Source: Paratractidigestivibacter faecalis (GTDB lineage Bacteria > Actinomycetota > Coriobacteriia > Coriobacteriales > Atopobiaceae). Taken from it: a stretch of 64,000 nucleotides of DNA. The DNA is taken from positions 832,742 through 896,741 of the forward strand of contig NZ_QSNG01000001.1 in NCBI RefSeq assembly GCF_003416765.1. The letters run 5' to 3'. The notes below the pieces were generated by a model. The model was not told the DNA's origin and did no database searches. It saw only the letters and a list, made by a program, of their open reading frames with translations. Both the position numbers and the translations under genes were made by a program. Positions 1-7,265 of this stretch are shown piece after piece (the first letter of the stretch is position 1; the number at the start of each line of letters is the position of its first letter).

Positions 1-1550
1 TCGCGGACGTCCACGACCTTGTTGGCAACGGCGCGGACGAGGTGCTCGTCGTGAGAGATGAGCACTATGGTGCCCGGAAACTCCACGAGGGCGCGCTCGA
101 GGACGTCGACGGAGTCGATGTCAAGGTGGTTGGTGGGCTCGTCCAAGAGCAGCAGCGGGTTGGGAGAGACGAGCATCTTGGCCAGGGCCAGGCGGGCCCT
201 CTCGCCGCCGGAGAGCACGCCCACGCGCTTGTCCACGTCGTCGCCGTGGAAGAGGAAGGCGCCCAGCAGGCGACGCTCCTCGGAGGTGGTCCAGGTGGGG
301 GCGGCGGCGTCCATCTCCTGCATCACGGTGTTGGCCTCGTTGAGCTGCTCGAGCTGGTGCTGGGCGTAGTAGGCCTGGGTGACGTTCTGGCCGAGGCTGA
401 CCGTGCCCGCATCCGGCGCAAGGCGGCCGTTCACAATCTTCATGAGCGTGGACTTGCCGGCGCCGTTTGGGCCGACGAGGGCAACGTGGTCACCGCGGTA
501 AAGCGTGACGTCGACGTCGGAGTAGACGTGGTTCTCGCCAAATGACTTGGAGATGCCCTTGAGGCTGATGACCATGTCACCCGTGCGCGGCGGCTCGGGG
601 AAGCGGAAATGGGCGCGCTTGGAGCCCTCGGGCAACATGACGAGCTCGCTCTTGATCTGCTCGATCTTCTTCATGCGCTCCTGGGCCTGGGCGGCCTTGG
701 TAGGCTTGTAGCGGAACTTGTCGACAAACACCTGCATGTGGGCGATCTCTCGCTCCTGGGCGGCGCGCTTGGCGCGCATCTGCTCAAGGTTGTCCTCGCG
801 CTGCTTGAGGTAGGAGCTGTAGTTGCCCGTGTAGGTGGTGATGCGGCGGTTCTCCACGGCGGCCACGTGGCTCACGCAGGCGTCCATGAAGGCGCGGTCG
901 TGGCTGACAAGGAGCACCGCCCCGTCGTAGCTGGAGAGGAAGGACTCGAGCCACTTGACGCTCTCGAGGTCCAGGTGGTTGGTGGGCTCGTCGAGCATCA
1001 GAAGGTCGGGGTGGCGCAGGAGCAGCTTGGAGAGGGAGATGCGCATCTGCCAGCCGCCGGAGAAGTCCTCCGCAGGCTTGTCGAAGTCCTCGACGGGAAA
1101 GCCCAGGCCAGAGAGGATCTGGCGCGCGCGGCTCTCAAGCTCGTAGCCGCCCAGCCGCTCGAAGCGGTCCTGGGCGTGGCCGTACTGCTCCAGAAGGCGG
1201 TCGAGCTCGGGGCCGGGCTCGGTGACGGAGATCTTCTCCTCTAGCTCAGAGACAAGGCGCTCGTAGCGCTTGACCTCCTGGGCGCTGTCGACGACCTCGG
1301 CAAGGGCGGTCTTCTTGCCCGCGAGCTTTGTCTCCTGCTCCAGGTAGCCGACGGTGGTCTCCTTGGCAAAGGTGACGGAACCCTCGTCGGCGGGCTCGAG
1401 GCCCATGAAGATCTTGAGGAAGGTGGTCTTGCCGGAGCCGTTAGGGCCGACAAGAGCCCAGCGCTCGCCAGCGTTGAGCTGCAGCGTTGCCTGGGAGTAG
1501 AGGGTGCGTCCGCCAAAGGACTTTGAGACCTTGTCTGCGAGTGCGATCAA
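1..1550 (-). CDS. ABC-F family ATPase, translation-associated (partial, C-terminus off window)
   Basis: This is a duplicated-ATPase ABC protein without membrane segments. Reading the minus strand from a TTG at 1550 (AAGG about 9 nt upstream) gives 516 codons before the window edge. The first domain has Walker [10 protein letters not shown] at about residues 33-41, the signature FSGGW and [13 protein letters not shown] charged linker follows, rich in Arg, Gln and Glu ([14 protein letters not shown]). The second domain has [35 protein letters not shown] and the switch His in LISHDEH. These are hallmarks of ABC-F proteins, which bind the ribosomal E site and ease stalling or give antibiotic protection. 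The subtype (EttA, Uup or resistance type) cannot be decided here. Only the C-terminal tail is missing. It is divergent from the neighbouring acyltransferase gene. Confidence 0.93.
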   Translation of the reverse strand, partial: MIALADKVSKSFGGRTLYSQATLQLNAGERWALVGPNGSGKTTFLKIFMGLEPADEGSVTFAKETTVGYLEQETKLAGKKTALAEVVDSAQEVKRYERLVSELEEKISVTEPGPELDRLLEQYGHAQDRFERLGGYELESRARQILSGLGFPVEDFDKPAEDFSGGWQMRISLSKLLLRHPDLLMLDEPTNHLDLESVKWLESFLSSYDGAVLLVSHDRAFMDACVSHVAAVENRRITTYTGNYSSYLKQREDNLEQMRAKRAAQEREIAHMQVFVDKFRYKPTKAAQAQERMKKIEQIKSELVMLPEGSKRAHFRFPEPPRTGDMVISLKGISKSFGENHVYSDVDVTLYRGDHVALVGPNGAGKSTLMKIVNGRLAPDAGTVSLGQNVTQAYYAQHQLEQLNEANTVMQEMDAAAPTWTTSEERRLLGAFLFHGDDVDKRVGVLSGGERARLALAKMLVSPNPLLLLDEPTNHLDIDSVDVLERALVEFPGTIVLISHDEHLVRAVANKVVDVR

Positions 1551-1589
1551 TGCGGTAATCCTTGTGCTCGAGAGTTCCAAACGGTCATA

Positions 1590-1595
1590 AGTATA
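1590..1595 (-). promoter_or_regulatory. Possible -10 box of the ABC-F gene
   Basis: TATACT on the minus strand lies about 40 bases upstream of the TTG start. No good -35 box is visible 16-18 nt further up. The 1551-1754 gap also holds a short imperfect palindrome (1592-1600 with 1615-1623); nothing else is recognised. Confidence 0.35.
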
Positions 1596-1754
1596 TGCGC
1601 CCGGAAGGCCTCCTTCGCATATGCCTACGGAAAGACCAAGGGCGAGCGCATTGCCTCGCTTTGCCGCGCACTCAGGCAGTCGACTTGGGATAGTCTGAAA
1701 TGCGTTTGAGAATTCCGCCGGGCTCACTCTCCCGGCAGCAAAGGCAGGTTCCAT

Positions 1755-3740
1755 ATGACAGAGACACCCATCCAAGACGTCTCCCAGAAGTCCCCGGCGG
1801 CAAGGTCCCCGCGCTCCCACTACGTGGGCGCGCTCGACGGCCTGCGCGTCCTGGCGATTCTTGCGGTCCTGGTCTACCACGCAAACCCGAGCTGGCTTCC
1901 TGGCGGCTACTTTGGCGTGACGGTCTTCTTCGTGCTCACCGGCTACCTCACCACGCTCTCCATAGAGCGCGAGATCGGTCGCGCGGGACGCCTCGACTAC
2001 CCTCGCTTTGTCCTGAAGCGCGTGACGAGGCTTTTGCCCTCCATGCTTGCCGTCGTGGGCGTGACCACGATGCTGTGCGTGTTCCTGGCTCCCAACCTGC
2101 TTCCCAAGGTGAAGTCCGACGCCGTCCCCGCGCTCCTCTTTGTGGAGAACGTCTTCTACATAGTGAGGAACGTCTCCTACTTTGCCAACGCGGGACTCCC
2201 CTCTCCCCTCACCCACTTCTGGTACCTCGGCGTCGTCATACAGTTCTATGTAATCTGGCCGCTCGTCCTGCTGGGGATGCGCAAGGTCGTGAGGTCCCGC
2301 CGCATGGCGTGCTCGGCCATGGGCATACTTGCCATTGCCTCTGCGGTCCTCATGGCCGTTCTCTACGACCCCACCGGAGACACCGCCCGCATCTACTACG
2401 GACCTGACACGCGCGCGGCCGAGCTTCTGCTGGGTGCGCTTGCGGCCCTGTGGACCGGTGGGCACGGGCTCAACCTGCGGGTGCTTCCCGCGGTGGGGCC
2501 GCGCCTCAAGGATGCGCCCGCCTGGACCTGCGACGCGGTGGCGCTTGCCTGCCTGGCGGGCCTTGGCGTCATGTGCTTCTTGCTCAACGGGTACTCGGAG
2601 TTTGCGTACCGCGGCGGCATGCTTCTGGCCGCGGTCCTCACGGCCGTCCTGGTCTCTTGCCTCTGCAGGCCGCAGAGCGCCCTGGCCCACGTGCTGGGGG
2701 CGCGGCCCGTGGCCGAGGCCGGCAAGCGCGCGTTTTCCGTCTACCTCTGGCACTACCCCCTGCTGGTGGTCCTCAACCCGGCGACGAGAACCACCGAGCT
2801 TCCCGTCTGGGGGTGGGCGCTTGAGTTCCTTCTCATCTTTGCCTGCGCCGAGGCCTCCTACCAGCTCTTCGAGAAGGGCCGGGGTCCTCGGGATCTCGCC
2901 GGGCGCCCCATGCCCCTGGGCCTTGCCGTGCCGCAGGTGGCGTTTGGTGCCCTGGGCGTCCTCTGCGCCCTTGTGCTTCTCTTTGTGCCCATCCCCGCAG
3001 AGCAGACGGGCGTCCCCACCGAGATGCAGCAGATGAGCGCCGAGGAGCAGCAGTACCTGGCCGAGCAGCAAGCCGCAGCCGAGGCCGCCCAGTCTGGTGA
3101 GGGCGCAAACGCTGCCTCCGAGAGCGGCAACGACGCCCAGACGGCCAAGCCCCAGCAGGACAACACCACCTTTGACGTGAGCGGGACCTACTTTGCGGGC
3201 ACCGCCTTTGCGGCCGCAATCGACCAGATAAACGCCACCAGCTTCACCGTCGACTCCAGCACGGGCGCCACCAACGCGAGCGTCATCCTCATCGGCGACT
3301 CCGTTCCAGCGGGAGCGATCACGCAGTTCTACAAGTACTTCCCCAACGGCTACATCGACGCGCAGGTGGGCCGCCAGCTCTATGCGGGCGTGGACGTCTA
3401 CCGCCAGTGCCAGGCCAACGGTCACGATGGCGACGTGGTGGTCTGGGCCATCGGAGACAATGGCGTGGCCCGTGAGAGCCAGGTCAAGGAGCTCATCGAT
3501 GCGGTGGATCCATCCAAGCACGTCTACCTCTGCACCGTCCGCGTGCCGCTGGCCCTGCAGGACATGAACAACCAGCTCTTCAAGGACGTTGCCGCCCAGT
3601 ACGACAACGTTGACGTCATCGACTGGTACGCACAGAGCGCCGGCCACGACGAGTACTTCTGGAGCGACGGCACCCACCTCAGGCCGGAGGGTGCCGAGGC
3701 CTACGTCCTCATGCTCAGAAAGGCAATTACGGGACGGTAG
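1755..3740 (+). CDS. Bifunctional membrane acyltransferase with C-terminal SGNH domain (OatA-like)
   Basis: This 661-aa protein has an acyltransferase-3 domain with about ten or eleven membrane segments. The start of the domain reads [20 protein letters not shown], with the catalytic His in VYHA, followed by FFVLTGYL. A linker rich in Glu, Gln and Ala (about residues 415-475) leads to an exported SGNH esterase/transferase domain. That domain has VILIGDS with the nucleophile near residue 515 and DGTHLRPEG with the Asp/His pair near residue 637. In known OatA proteins the membrane half moves acetyl groups outward and the SGNH half places them on MurNAc, giving lysozyme resistance. Teichoic or other glycan targets are possible. 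ATG at 1755 is preceded by AAGGCAGG. It is monocistronic. Confidence 0.88.
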   Translation: MTETPIQDVSQKSPAARSPRSHYVGALDGLRVLAILAVLVYHANPSWLPGGYFGVTVFFVLTGYLTTLSIEREIGRAGRLDYPRFVLKRVTRLLPSMLAVVGVTTMLCVFLAPNLLPKVKSDAVPALLFVENVFYIVRNVSYFANAGLPSPLTHFWYLGVVIQFYVIWPLVLLGMRKVVRSRRMACSAMGILAIASAVLMAVLYDPTGDTARIYYGPDTRAAELLLGALAALWTGGHGLNLRVLPAVGPRLKDAPAWTCDAVALACLAGLGVMCFLLNGYSEFAYRGGMLLAAVLTAVLVSCLCRPQSALAHVLGARPVAEAGKRAFSVYLWHYPLLVVLNPATRTTELPVWGWALEFLLIFACAEASYQLFEKGRGPRDLAGRPMPLGLAVPQVAFGALGVLCALVLLFVPIPAEQTGVPTEMQQMSAEEQQYLAEQQAAAEAAQSGEGANAASESGNDAQTAKPQQDNTTFDVSGTYFAGTAFAAAIDQINATSFTVDSSTGATNASVILIGDSVPAGAITQFYKYFPNGYIDAQVGRQLYAGVDVYRQCQANGHDGDVVVWAIGDNGVARESQVKELIDAVDPSKHVYLCTVRVPLALQDMNNQLFKDVAAQYDNVDVIDWYAQSAGHDEYFWSDGTHLRPEGAEAYVLMLRKAITGR

Positions 3741-3768
3741 GCGCTCTTGGCAAAATCTGATTTGACAC

Positions 3769-3797
3769 TTGCGCACCGCAAATTGCCTTGCTATAGT
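3769..3797 (+). promoter_or_regulatory. Promoter of tRNA-Ala(GGC) copy 1
   Basis: TTGCGC (3769-3774) and TATAGT (3792-3797) are 17 nt apart and end 19 bases before the tRNA. A perfect TTGACA lies at 3762-3767 but is 24 nt from the -10 box, too far to pair with it. Confidence 0.6.
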
Positions 3798-3816
3798 TCT
3801 TCTCGCACCAACGCAC

Positions 3817-3892
3817 GGGGAATTAGCTCAGTTGGGAGAGCGCGTGACTGGCAGTCACGAGGTCAGGGGTTCGAACCCCCTATTCTCCACCA
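3817..3892 (+). tRNA. tRNA-Ala(GGC), copy 1
   Basis: A 76-nt cloverleaf with encoded CCA. The acceptor stem contains the G3:U70 pair, the main alanine identity element. The D stem is GCUC/GAGC. The anticodon stem CGUGA/UCACG holds the loop CUGGCAG, so the anticodon is GGC, reading GCC and GCU. The T arm is standard. The same 76 bases occur on the minus strand at 5367-5442. A strong terminator follows at once. Confidence 0.97.
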
Positions 3893-3901
3893 TGTTTTGT
3901 C

Positions 3902-3936
3902 AGAGGCTCCGGATTCAATCCGGAGCCTCTTTTTTC
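3902..3936 (+). terminator. Rho-independent terminator of tRNA-Ala copy 1
   Basis: A perfect 12-bp stem (AGAGGCTCCGGA with its complement) around a 5-nt loop is followed by six or more T residues. Confidence 0.93.
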
Positions 3937-3951
3937 GCTTCGCATCCTCGT

Positions 3952-4019
3952 CGTTCCCTTCCTAAATCGACATTTATACTTATCTGAAGGGCATCATTTG
4001 TCGATTTAGGAAGGGAACG
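3952..4019. repeat. Perfect 21-bp inverted repeat at the end of the kinase cassette
   Basis: Arms 3952-3972 and 3999-4019 are exact reverse complements, separated by 26 AT-rich bases. The second arm contains the stop codon (4006-4008) and last codons of the minus-strand kinase gene. Neither side carries a T-run, so this is not a textbook terminator. It lies between two convergent units, tRNA-Ala and the kinase operon. It may be an mRNA 3' stabiliser, a rho-dependent end or a recombination scar. Confidence 0.85.
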
Positions 4020-4530
4020 GACTAGAGCCCCTCAGATAGCGGTCAAGCTGGCGTTGATTGCGAATCACAACCACCTTTTCGGGAAACTGACTCTGCGTAC
4101 GTCGATAGAGGCCCCGCCTTTGCCTTGTGCGGCCATCCCACAAAATCCAGCGAATGAACTCCCAGTCGATCTTCTCGTCGCAGCCCTCGGTCATGTCGGG
4201 ACGGTTGGTTCCCTTGTTGATGCGGTAGCGTCTGAGGCACCGAGAAAGACAGTCCAGCCTCCCAAAGAGCAGCTGGACGATGACGTCGGCCTCCTCGCAC
4301 CTACGCTCGTAACTCAGGGCCTTGTAGTTGCCGTCAATCACCCAACCATCGGGATGCTCGTTGAGAAAGGTCTGGACGATGCGCTGCTGCCCCGCCTTGG
4401 CCCGAATCTTCCATCCCGGCAGAAACTGAACGGCGTCCAGGTGAAGGGCGGGAAGCTGATAGCGGTCTTGGAGTTTGCGGCAGATGGTAGATTTGCCGGA
4501 ACCGCTGTAGCCAATGACCATGATCTTTAT
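4006..4530 (-). CDS. P-loop nucleotide kinase-like protein (FlaR / topology-modulation family)
   Basis: A small kinase-like protein with Walker A GYSGSGKST at the N-terminus, a LHLDAVQFLPGW segment, DGWVIDGNY and a RCLRRYRINKGTNRPDM lid region with many Arg residues. This pattern matches adenylate-kinase-like proteins often named DNA topology modulation protein FlaR; the true substrate is unknown. The first in-frame ATG is at 4521, but its AGGAG lies 14 nt away. Family members usually start MKIMVIGYSG, which would place the start at an in-frame ATA codon at 4530, only 5 nt after the AGGAG. That start is preferred here but is not certain. It is the second gene of a two-kinase operon and is lower in GC than its surroundings. 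The C-terminal codons run into the inverted repeat. Confidence 0.75.
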   Translation of the reverse strand: MKIMVIGYSGSGKSTICRKLQDRYQLPALHLDAVQFLPGWKIRAKAGQQRIVQTFLNEHPDGWVIDGNYKALSYERRCEEADVIVQLLFGRLDCLSRCLRRYRINKGTNRPDMTEGCDEKIDWEFIRWILWDGRTRQRRGLYRRTQSQFPEKVVVIRNQRQLDRYLRGSSPFPS

Positions 4531-4555
4531 AAGCGCTCCTGCCCGTTTTCAAGTA

Positions 4556-5152
4556 TTAGCAATTGCTGGCTATGCAGTCGTCCACCCACTGCTTGACCCT
4601 CAGCGCGACTTCCTGCTTAGACATGTTGTCGACAAACAGGTAGTCAACGTTGTCCATCTTTGAGAACCATGCCCTCTTTAGCGGCATCAGGTGCTTCAAA
4701 TTGTATTCGAAGGAGTTCCTAGCTCTGGTTGAATCACCCTGTTTGCGCTGTCTGAGCGTGGCGCCTGATGCATCCAAGAACAGGATTCGCGCAGGCATGC
4801 ACTTCCTGATGCTTGTGAGCTCATCTTTTAGCGCCTTCTCAATATCCCAGTCCTTACCGATGGCCTTGGGATAGTTAATGGTGTGGAATTCGATCTCTTC
4901 CGCCCCAAAATCCATTACGGTGCAGGGACAATCCTTGACTCGCCCGTATCGTCTGACCTCGTTGTCTAGCCATAGCCTCTGAATCTCAAGGTAGTCTTCG
5001 TACTTGTTCTTATCGAGCTTTCGGTCTCTGATAGCCTGGACGACTTCCGAGTTCTCCTCATAGCTTACGTTCACATAAGAAGCGTTCTCGCACAGGTAGT
5101 TCAGGGCCGTCGTCTTGCCCACAGCCATGCATCCCTGTAGCGACAGCACCAT
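4556..5152 (-). CDS. P-loop kinase-like ATPase of unknown substrate
   Basis: A 198-aa protein with a P-loop GCMAVGKTT at residues 7-15, a central DFGAEEIEFHTINYPK motif and a lid-like segment SGATLRQRKQGDSTRARNSF. It resembles the thymidylate/deoxynucleoside-kinase fold, but no family name can be given with confidence. The ATG at 5152 has AAAGGG upstream. The gene ends 25-34 nt before the FlaR-like kinase, so the two are probably co-transcribed, perhaps by read-through from the tRNA genes, since no clear own promoter is seen. Base composition is visibly less GC-rich than flanking genes, which suggests acquisition by transfer. Zeta-toxin-like or antibiotic/nucleoside phosphorylation roles cannot be excluded. 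Confidence 0.65.
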   Translation of the reverse strand: MVLSLQGCMAVGKTTALNYLCENASYVNVSYEENSEVVQAIRDRKLDKNKYEDYLEIQRLWLDNEVRRYGRVKDCPCTVMDFGAEEIEFHTINYPKAIGKDWDIEKALKDELTSIRKCMPARILFLDASGATLRQRKQGDSTRARNSFEYNLKHLMPLKRAWFSKMDNVDYLFVDNMSKQEVALRVKQWVDDCIASNC

Positions 5153-5199
5153 GCGAGGCCCTTTCTGATTGGCAAAATCCTCAATGCAGAGAAACGACG

Positions 5200-5231
5200 A
5201 ACCCGACTCGCCTAGCTTGGAGAGTCGGGTT
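5200..5231 (-). terminator. Hairpin after the CAU tRNA
   Basis: A 10-bp perfect stem (AACCCGACTC with its complement) closes a 12-nt loop just downstream of the minus-strand CAU tRNA. The following sequence is only weakly T-rich (CGTCGTTTC), so read-through into the kinase genes is possible. Confidence 0.55.
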
Positions 5232-5246
5232 CGGATGCGGGTAATA

Positions 5247-5322
5247 TGGTGGGCCCAGCAGGATTCGAACCTGCAACCCAGGGATTATGAGTCCCCTGCG
5301 CTAACCGTTGCGCCATGAGCCC
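5247..5322 (-). tRNA. tRNA with CAU anticodon (elongator Met or lysidine-modified Ile2)
   Basis: A 76-nt cloverleaf with encoded CCA. The acceptor stem GGGCUCA pairs with UGGGCCC through wobble pairs at 5:68. The anticodon stem GGGGA/UCCCU holds CUCAUAA, giving anticodon CAU. It is not initiator-like: the stem lacks three G:C pairs next to the loop, and position 1:72 is paired. C4:G69 and the short D loop recall tRNA-Ile2, but the sequence alone does not settle Ile versus Met. Confidence 0.9.
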
Positions 5323-5327
5323 GTATG

Positions 5328-5358
5328 AAAAAGGCGACGACCAGAAGCCGCCGCCTTT
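5328..5358 (-). terminator. Terminator of the tRNA-Val/tRNA-Ala copy 2 unit
   Basis: A 10-bp stem (AAAGGCGGCG with CGUCGCCUUU, one G:U pair) ends in a T-run on the minus strand, between tRNA-Ala and the CAU tRNA. Confidence 0.75.
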
Positions 5359-5366
5359 AGTTTACA

Positions 5367-5442
5367 TGGTGGAGAATAGGGGGTTCGAACCCCTGACCTC
5401 GTGACTGCCAGTCACGCGCTCTCCCAACTGAGCTAATTCCCC
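5367..5442 (-). tRNA. tRNA-Ala(GGC), copy 2
   Basis: Identical over all 76 bases to the plus-strand copy at 3817-3892, including CCA; about three more bases match on the 3' side. Anticodon GGC and G3:U70 are present. It lies 4 bases downstream of tRNA-Val, so the two are probably one transcript. Confidence 0.97.
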
Positions 5443-5446
5443 AAAA

Positions 5447-5521
5447 TGGTGGGCGATGCTGGATTCGAACCAGCGACCCCTTCCGTGTGAAGGAAGTGCT
5501 CTACCCCTGAGCCAATCGCCC
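5447..5521 (-). tRNA. tRNA-Val(CAC)
   Basis: A 75-nt cloverleaf with encoded CCA. The acceptor stem is GGGCGAU/AUCGCCC. The anticodon stem CUUCC/GGAAG with loop UUCACAC gives CAC, reading GUG. It is first in the minus-strand tRNA unit. Confidence 0.96.
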
Positions 5522-5533
5522 GCGCAAGAAAGA

Positions 5534-5539
5534 ACTATA
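5534..5539 (-). promoter_or_regulatory. -10 box of the tRNA-Val unit
   Basis: TATAGT on the minus strand lies 12 bases before the tRNA-Val 5' end, the same hexamer as in the tRNA-Ala copy 1 promoter. The -35 match is poor. Confidence 0.45.
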
Positions 5540-5607
5540 CACAAAGCCCGACAGGAATGGAAGCACCAATTTTTGAAAAATGGGGATTCACACCCTGACC
5601 TGCGCTT

Positions 5608-5991
5608 CTATGCCGACTTGATGGCCTTGGCGGCCTTGGCGGCCACGATGGCAAGGACCATGCTGCAGACGGTGCAGACGACGGAGGTGACGACGGTCAG
5701 GGGATCCTCTGCCTTGTGGCTCAGGAGACAGTAGCCAAGGACGACGGCGCAGAAAAGGGGCGACCAGCTGGCCTGCTTGGCAAACTCGGGGATGTTAGAC
5801 GGGACGTTAGCTGCACGGGCGCCGTTGAAGCCGTACCCAACAACCTCCAGGGACATCGCAAGGAACAGGCACTTGAAGGCGAGCTCGTAGGAAGTGGTGG
5901 CAAAGACGTAGACGCTGATGGCCAGGCCGACGATGCCGATGACCAAGCAGGCGAGGCTCACCATCTTGACGCTCTTGGACTCGGGTGACAT
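5608..5991 (-). CDS. Small four-segment membrane protein, function unknown
   Basis: 127 aa, starting at the ATG at 5991 with GAAAGAAGG upstream; a longer frame up to 6075 has no ribosome site. Four hydrophobic stretches are seen at about residues 10-31, 36-56, 78-95 and 101-121, with a short loop of ANVPSNIPEFAKQASW between the pairs. The tail ends in AAKAAKAIKSA. No known family is recognised. It stands alone between the tRNA island and the aminotransferase gene. Confidence 0.7.
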   Translation of the reverse strand: MSPESKSVKMVSLACLVIGIVGLAISVYVFATTSYELAFKCLFLAMSLEVVGYGFNGARAANVPSNIPEFAKQASWSPLFCAVVLGYCLLSHKAEDPLTVVTSVVCTVCSMVLAIVAAKAAKAIKSA

Positions 5992-6051
5992 GGAACCTTC
6001 TTTCCGGGCGTGGCGCCCTTCTAAGAATCTGATGACGGGGCAGAGTTTAGA

Positions 6052-6083
6052 CCCAACCGGTGGCAAATCTGCCATCGGTTGGG
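6052..6083 (-). terminator. Hairpin after the aminotransferase gene
   Basis: CCCAACCG and CGGTTGGG flank an inner stem TGGCA/TGCCA with a GATT loop, forming a long hairpin with one mismatch. No strong T-run follows, so it may be a weak terminator of the oxidase-aminotransferase operon or part of the leader of the small membrane protein. Confidence 0.45.
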
Positions 6084-6117
6084 ATGCGGAAGCGTGACTG
6101 AACGGCTACCCCCTCCC

Positions 6118-7254
6118 CTATAGCCGGGCGAGAAAAGCCTCGATGCGGTCGAGGCCAAGCTTAAGATCGGCGTCGCTCACGCAGTAGGACAGCCTCATGA
6201 AGCCCTCGGCTCCAAAGCAGGTGCCAGGCACGCACGCGACGCCCGCCTCCCGTATGAGGCGCTCGCAGAGCTCCTCGGAGCCCACCCCAAGGCTGCGCAC
6301 GTCCGGAAAGGCGTAGAAGGCGCCCGCAGGCCTCTGGACCGGCAGCCCCATCTGCTCCAGGCGAGCGACCACGTAGTCGCGCCTGCGGCGATAGGTCTGA
6401 CGCATGGGCTCAACGTCGCAGCCAAGCGCCACGACGGCCGCCTCCTGCAGAAACGACGGCACGCTAGACACCAGGTACTGGTGCATCTTCTGGATCTGCG
6501 ACTTGAGCGCGGGCGCCGCCGCAAGCCAGCCGAGCCTCCAGCCCGTCATGGCCCACGGCTTGGAGAACGAGTCCACCACGACGGTCTGGTCCCTCAGCTC
6601 CGGGTGACGCGAGGCAAACCGCTCGTAGCCCTCCTCGTAGCAGAGGCGGTTGTAGACGTCGTCGCAAACCACCGCGAGACCGCGCTCGGCCGCCACGCCA
6701 GCCACCGCGTCCAGGGACTCCGAGTCAAGGACACAGCCGGTGGGGTTGTTGGGGCTCGTGATGACGATGGCGCGGGTCCTGAGTCCCACCACGCCTCGCA
6801 GGTCCCTCTCGCGAATCTGAAAGCCGGAGCGGGAGGTGTCCAGGGTCGCCACGCGCCCGTGAGCGGCACGGACGATGGTCTCATAGAGACCGAAGGCAGG
6901 CGTGGGCACCACAACCTCGTCACCGAGATCTAGGATGGCCATGAGCGTGGCGGAAAGCGCCTCCGTAGCGCCGCAGGTCACTACGAGCTCGTCGGGTACG
7001 TAGCCAAGCCCCTGACGCCCCATGTAGGCCGAGAGAGCCTCCAAAAGCTCGGGCCGCCCGTTGTTGGGCGGGTAGTGCGTCTGCCCCTTTGCCAGCGAGC
7101 GCGCGACCGCCTCGCACACTGGGGCCGGCGTCGGGAACTCGGGCTCCCCCAGGGTGAGCCTCACGCAGCCATCGACCTCGGCTGCCAGCGCGTTAAAACG
7201 CCTGATGCCCGAGGTGGCGAGAAGCGCGAGGTCGCTGTTGGTGCTTGTCTCCAC
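6118..7254 (-). CDS. PLP-dependent class I/II aminotransferase
   Basis: 378 aa. The GTG start at 7254 follows GGGGAGAG, 11 nt after the oxidase stop; an upstream extension to 7425 overlaps that gene and is rejected. It moves an amino group between an amino acid and a 2-oxo acid using pyridoxal phosphate. Visible motifs are LGEPEFPTP near the N-terminus, YPPNNGRPELLEALSAY, SPNNPTG, DDVYNRL, the Schiff-base lysine in SFSKPWAMTGWRLGW and the C-terminal Arg in GFMRLSYC. It resembles aspartate/aromatic/alanine aminotransferases of fold type I; the substrate cannot be fixed. Its position behind a 2-hydroxy-acid oxidising enzyme suggests the two convert hydroxy acid to oxo acid to amino acid. Confidence 0.9.
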   Translation of the reverse strand: METSTNSDLALLATSGIRRFNALAAEVDGCVRLTLGEPEFPTPAPVCEAVARSLAKGQTHYPPNNGRPELLEALSAYMGRQGLGYVPDELVVTCGATEALSATLMAILDLGDEVVVPTPAFGLYETIVRAAHGRVATLDTSRSGFQIRERDLRGVVGLRTRAIVITSPNNPTGCVLDSESLDAVAGVAAERGLAVVCDDVYNRLCYEEGYERFASRHPELRDQTVVVDSFSKPWAMTGWRLGWLAAAPALKSQIQKMHQYLVSSVPSFLQEAAVVALGCDVEPMRQTYRRRRDYVVARLEQMGLPVQRPAGAFYAFPDVRSLGVGSEELCERLIREAGVACVPGTCFGAEGFMRLSYCVSDADLKLGLDRIEAFLARL

Positions 7255-7265
7255 GCGTCTCTCCC

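Larger units (their letters stand above)
3817..5442. repeat. Inverted tRNA-Ala pair bounding the kinase cassette
   Basis: Two identical 76-bp tRNA-Ala(GGC) genes (79 bp counting shared 3' flank) face each other at 3817-3892 and 5367-5442. They enclose the 21-bp inverted repeat, two P-loop kinase genes and the CAU tRNA. Recombination between the arms would invert the 1.6-kb interior. No integrase or transposase lies inside. Confidence 0.9.

Noticed and set aside
1592-1623. Short palindrome with ATATGCG arms between the ABC-F and acyltransferase genes
   Set aside because: Only 7 bp match over a 14-nt gap; too weak to call an operator without further copies.
3762-3797. Perfect TTGACA paired with TATAGT as tRNA-Ala promoter
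   Set aside because: The spacer would be 24 nt. TTGCGC at 3769 gives 17 nt and is preferred.
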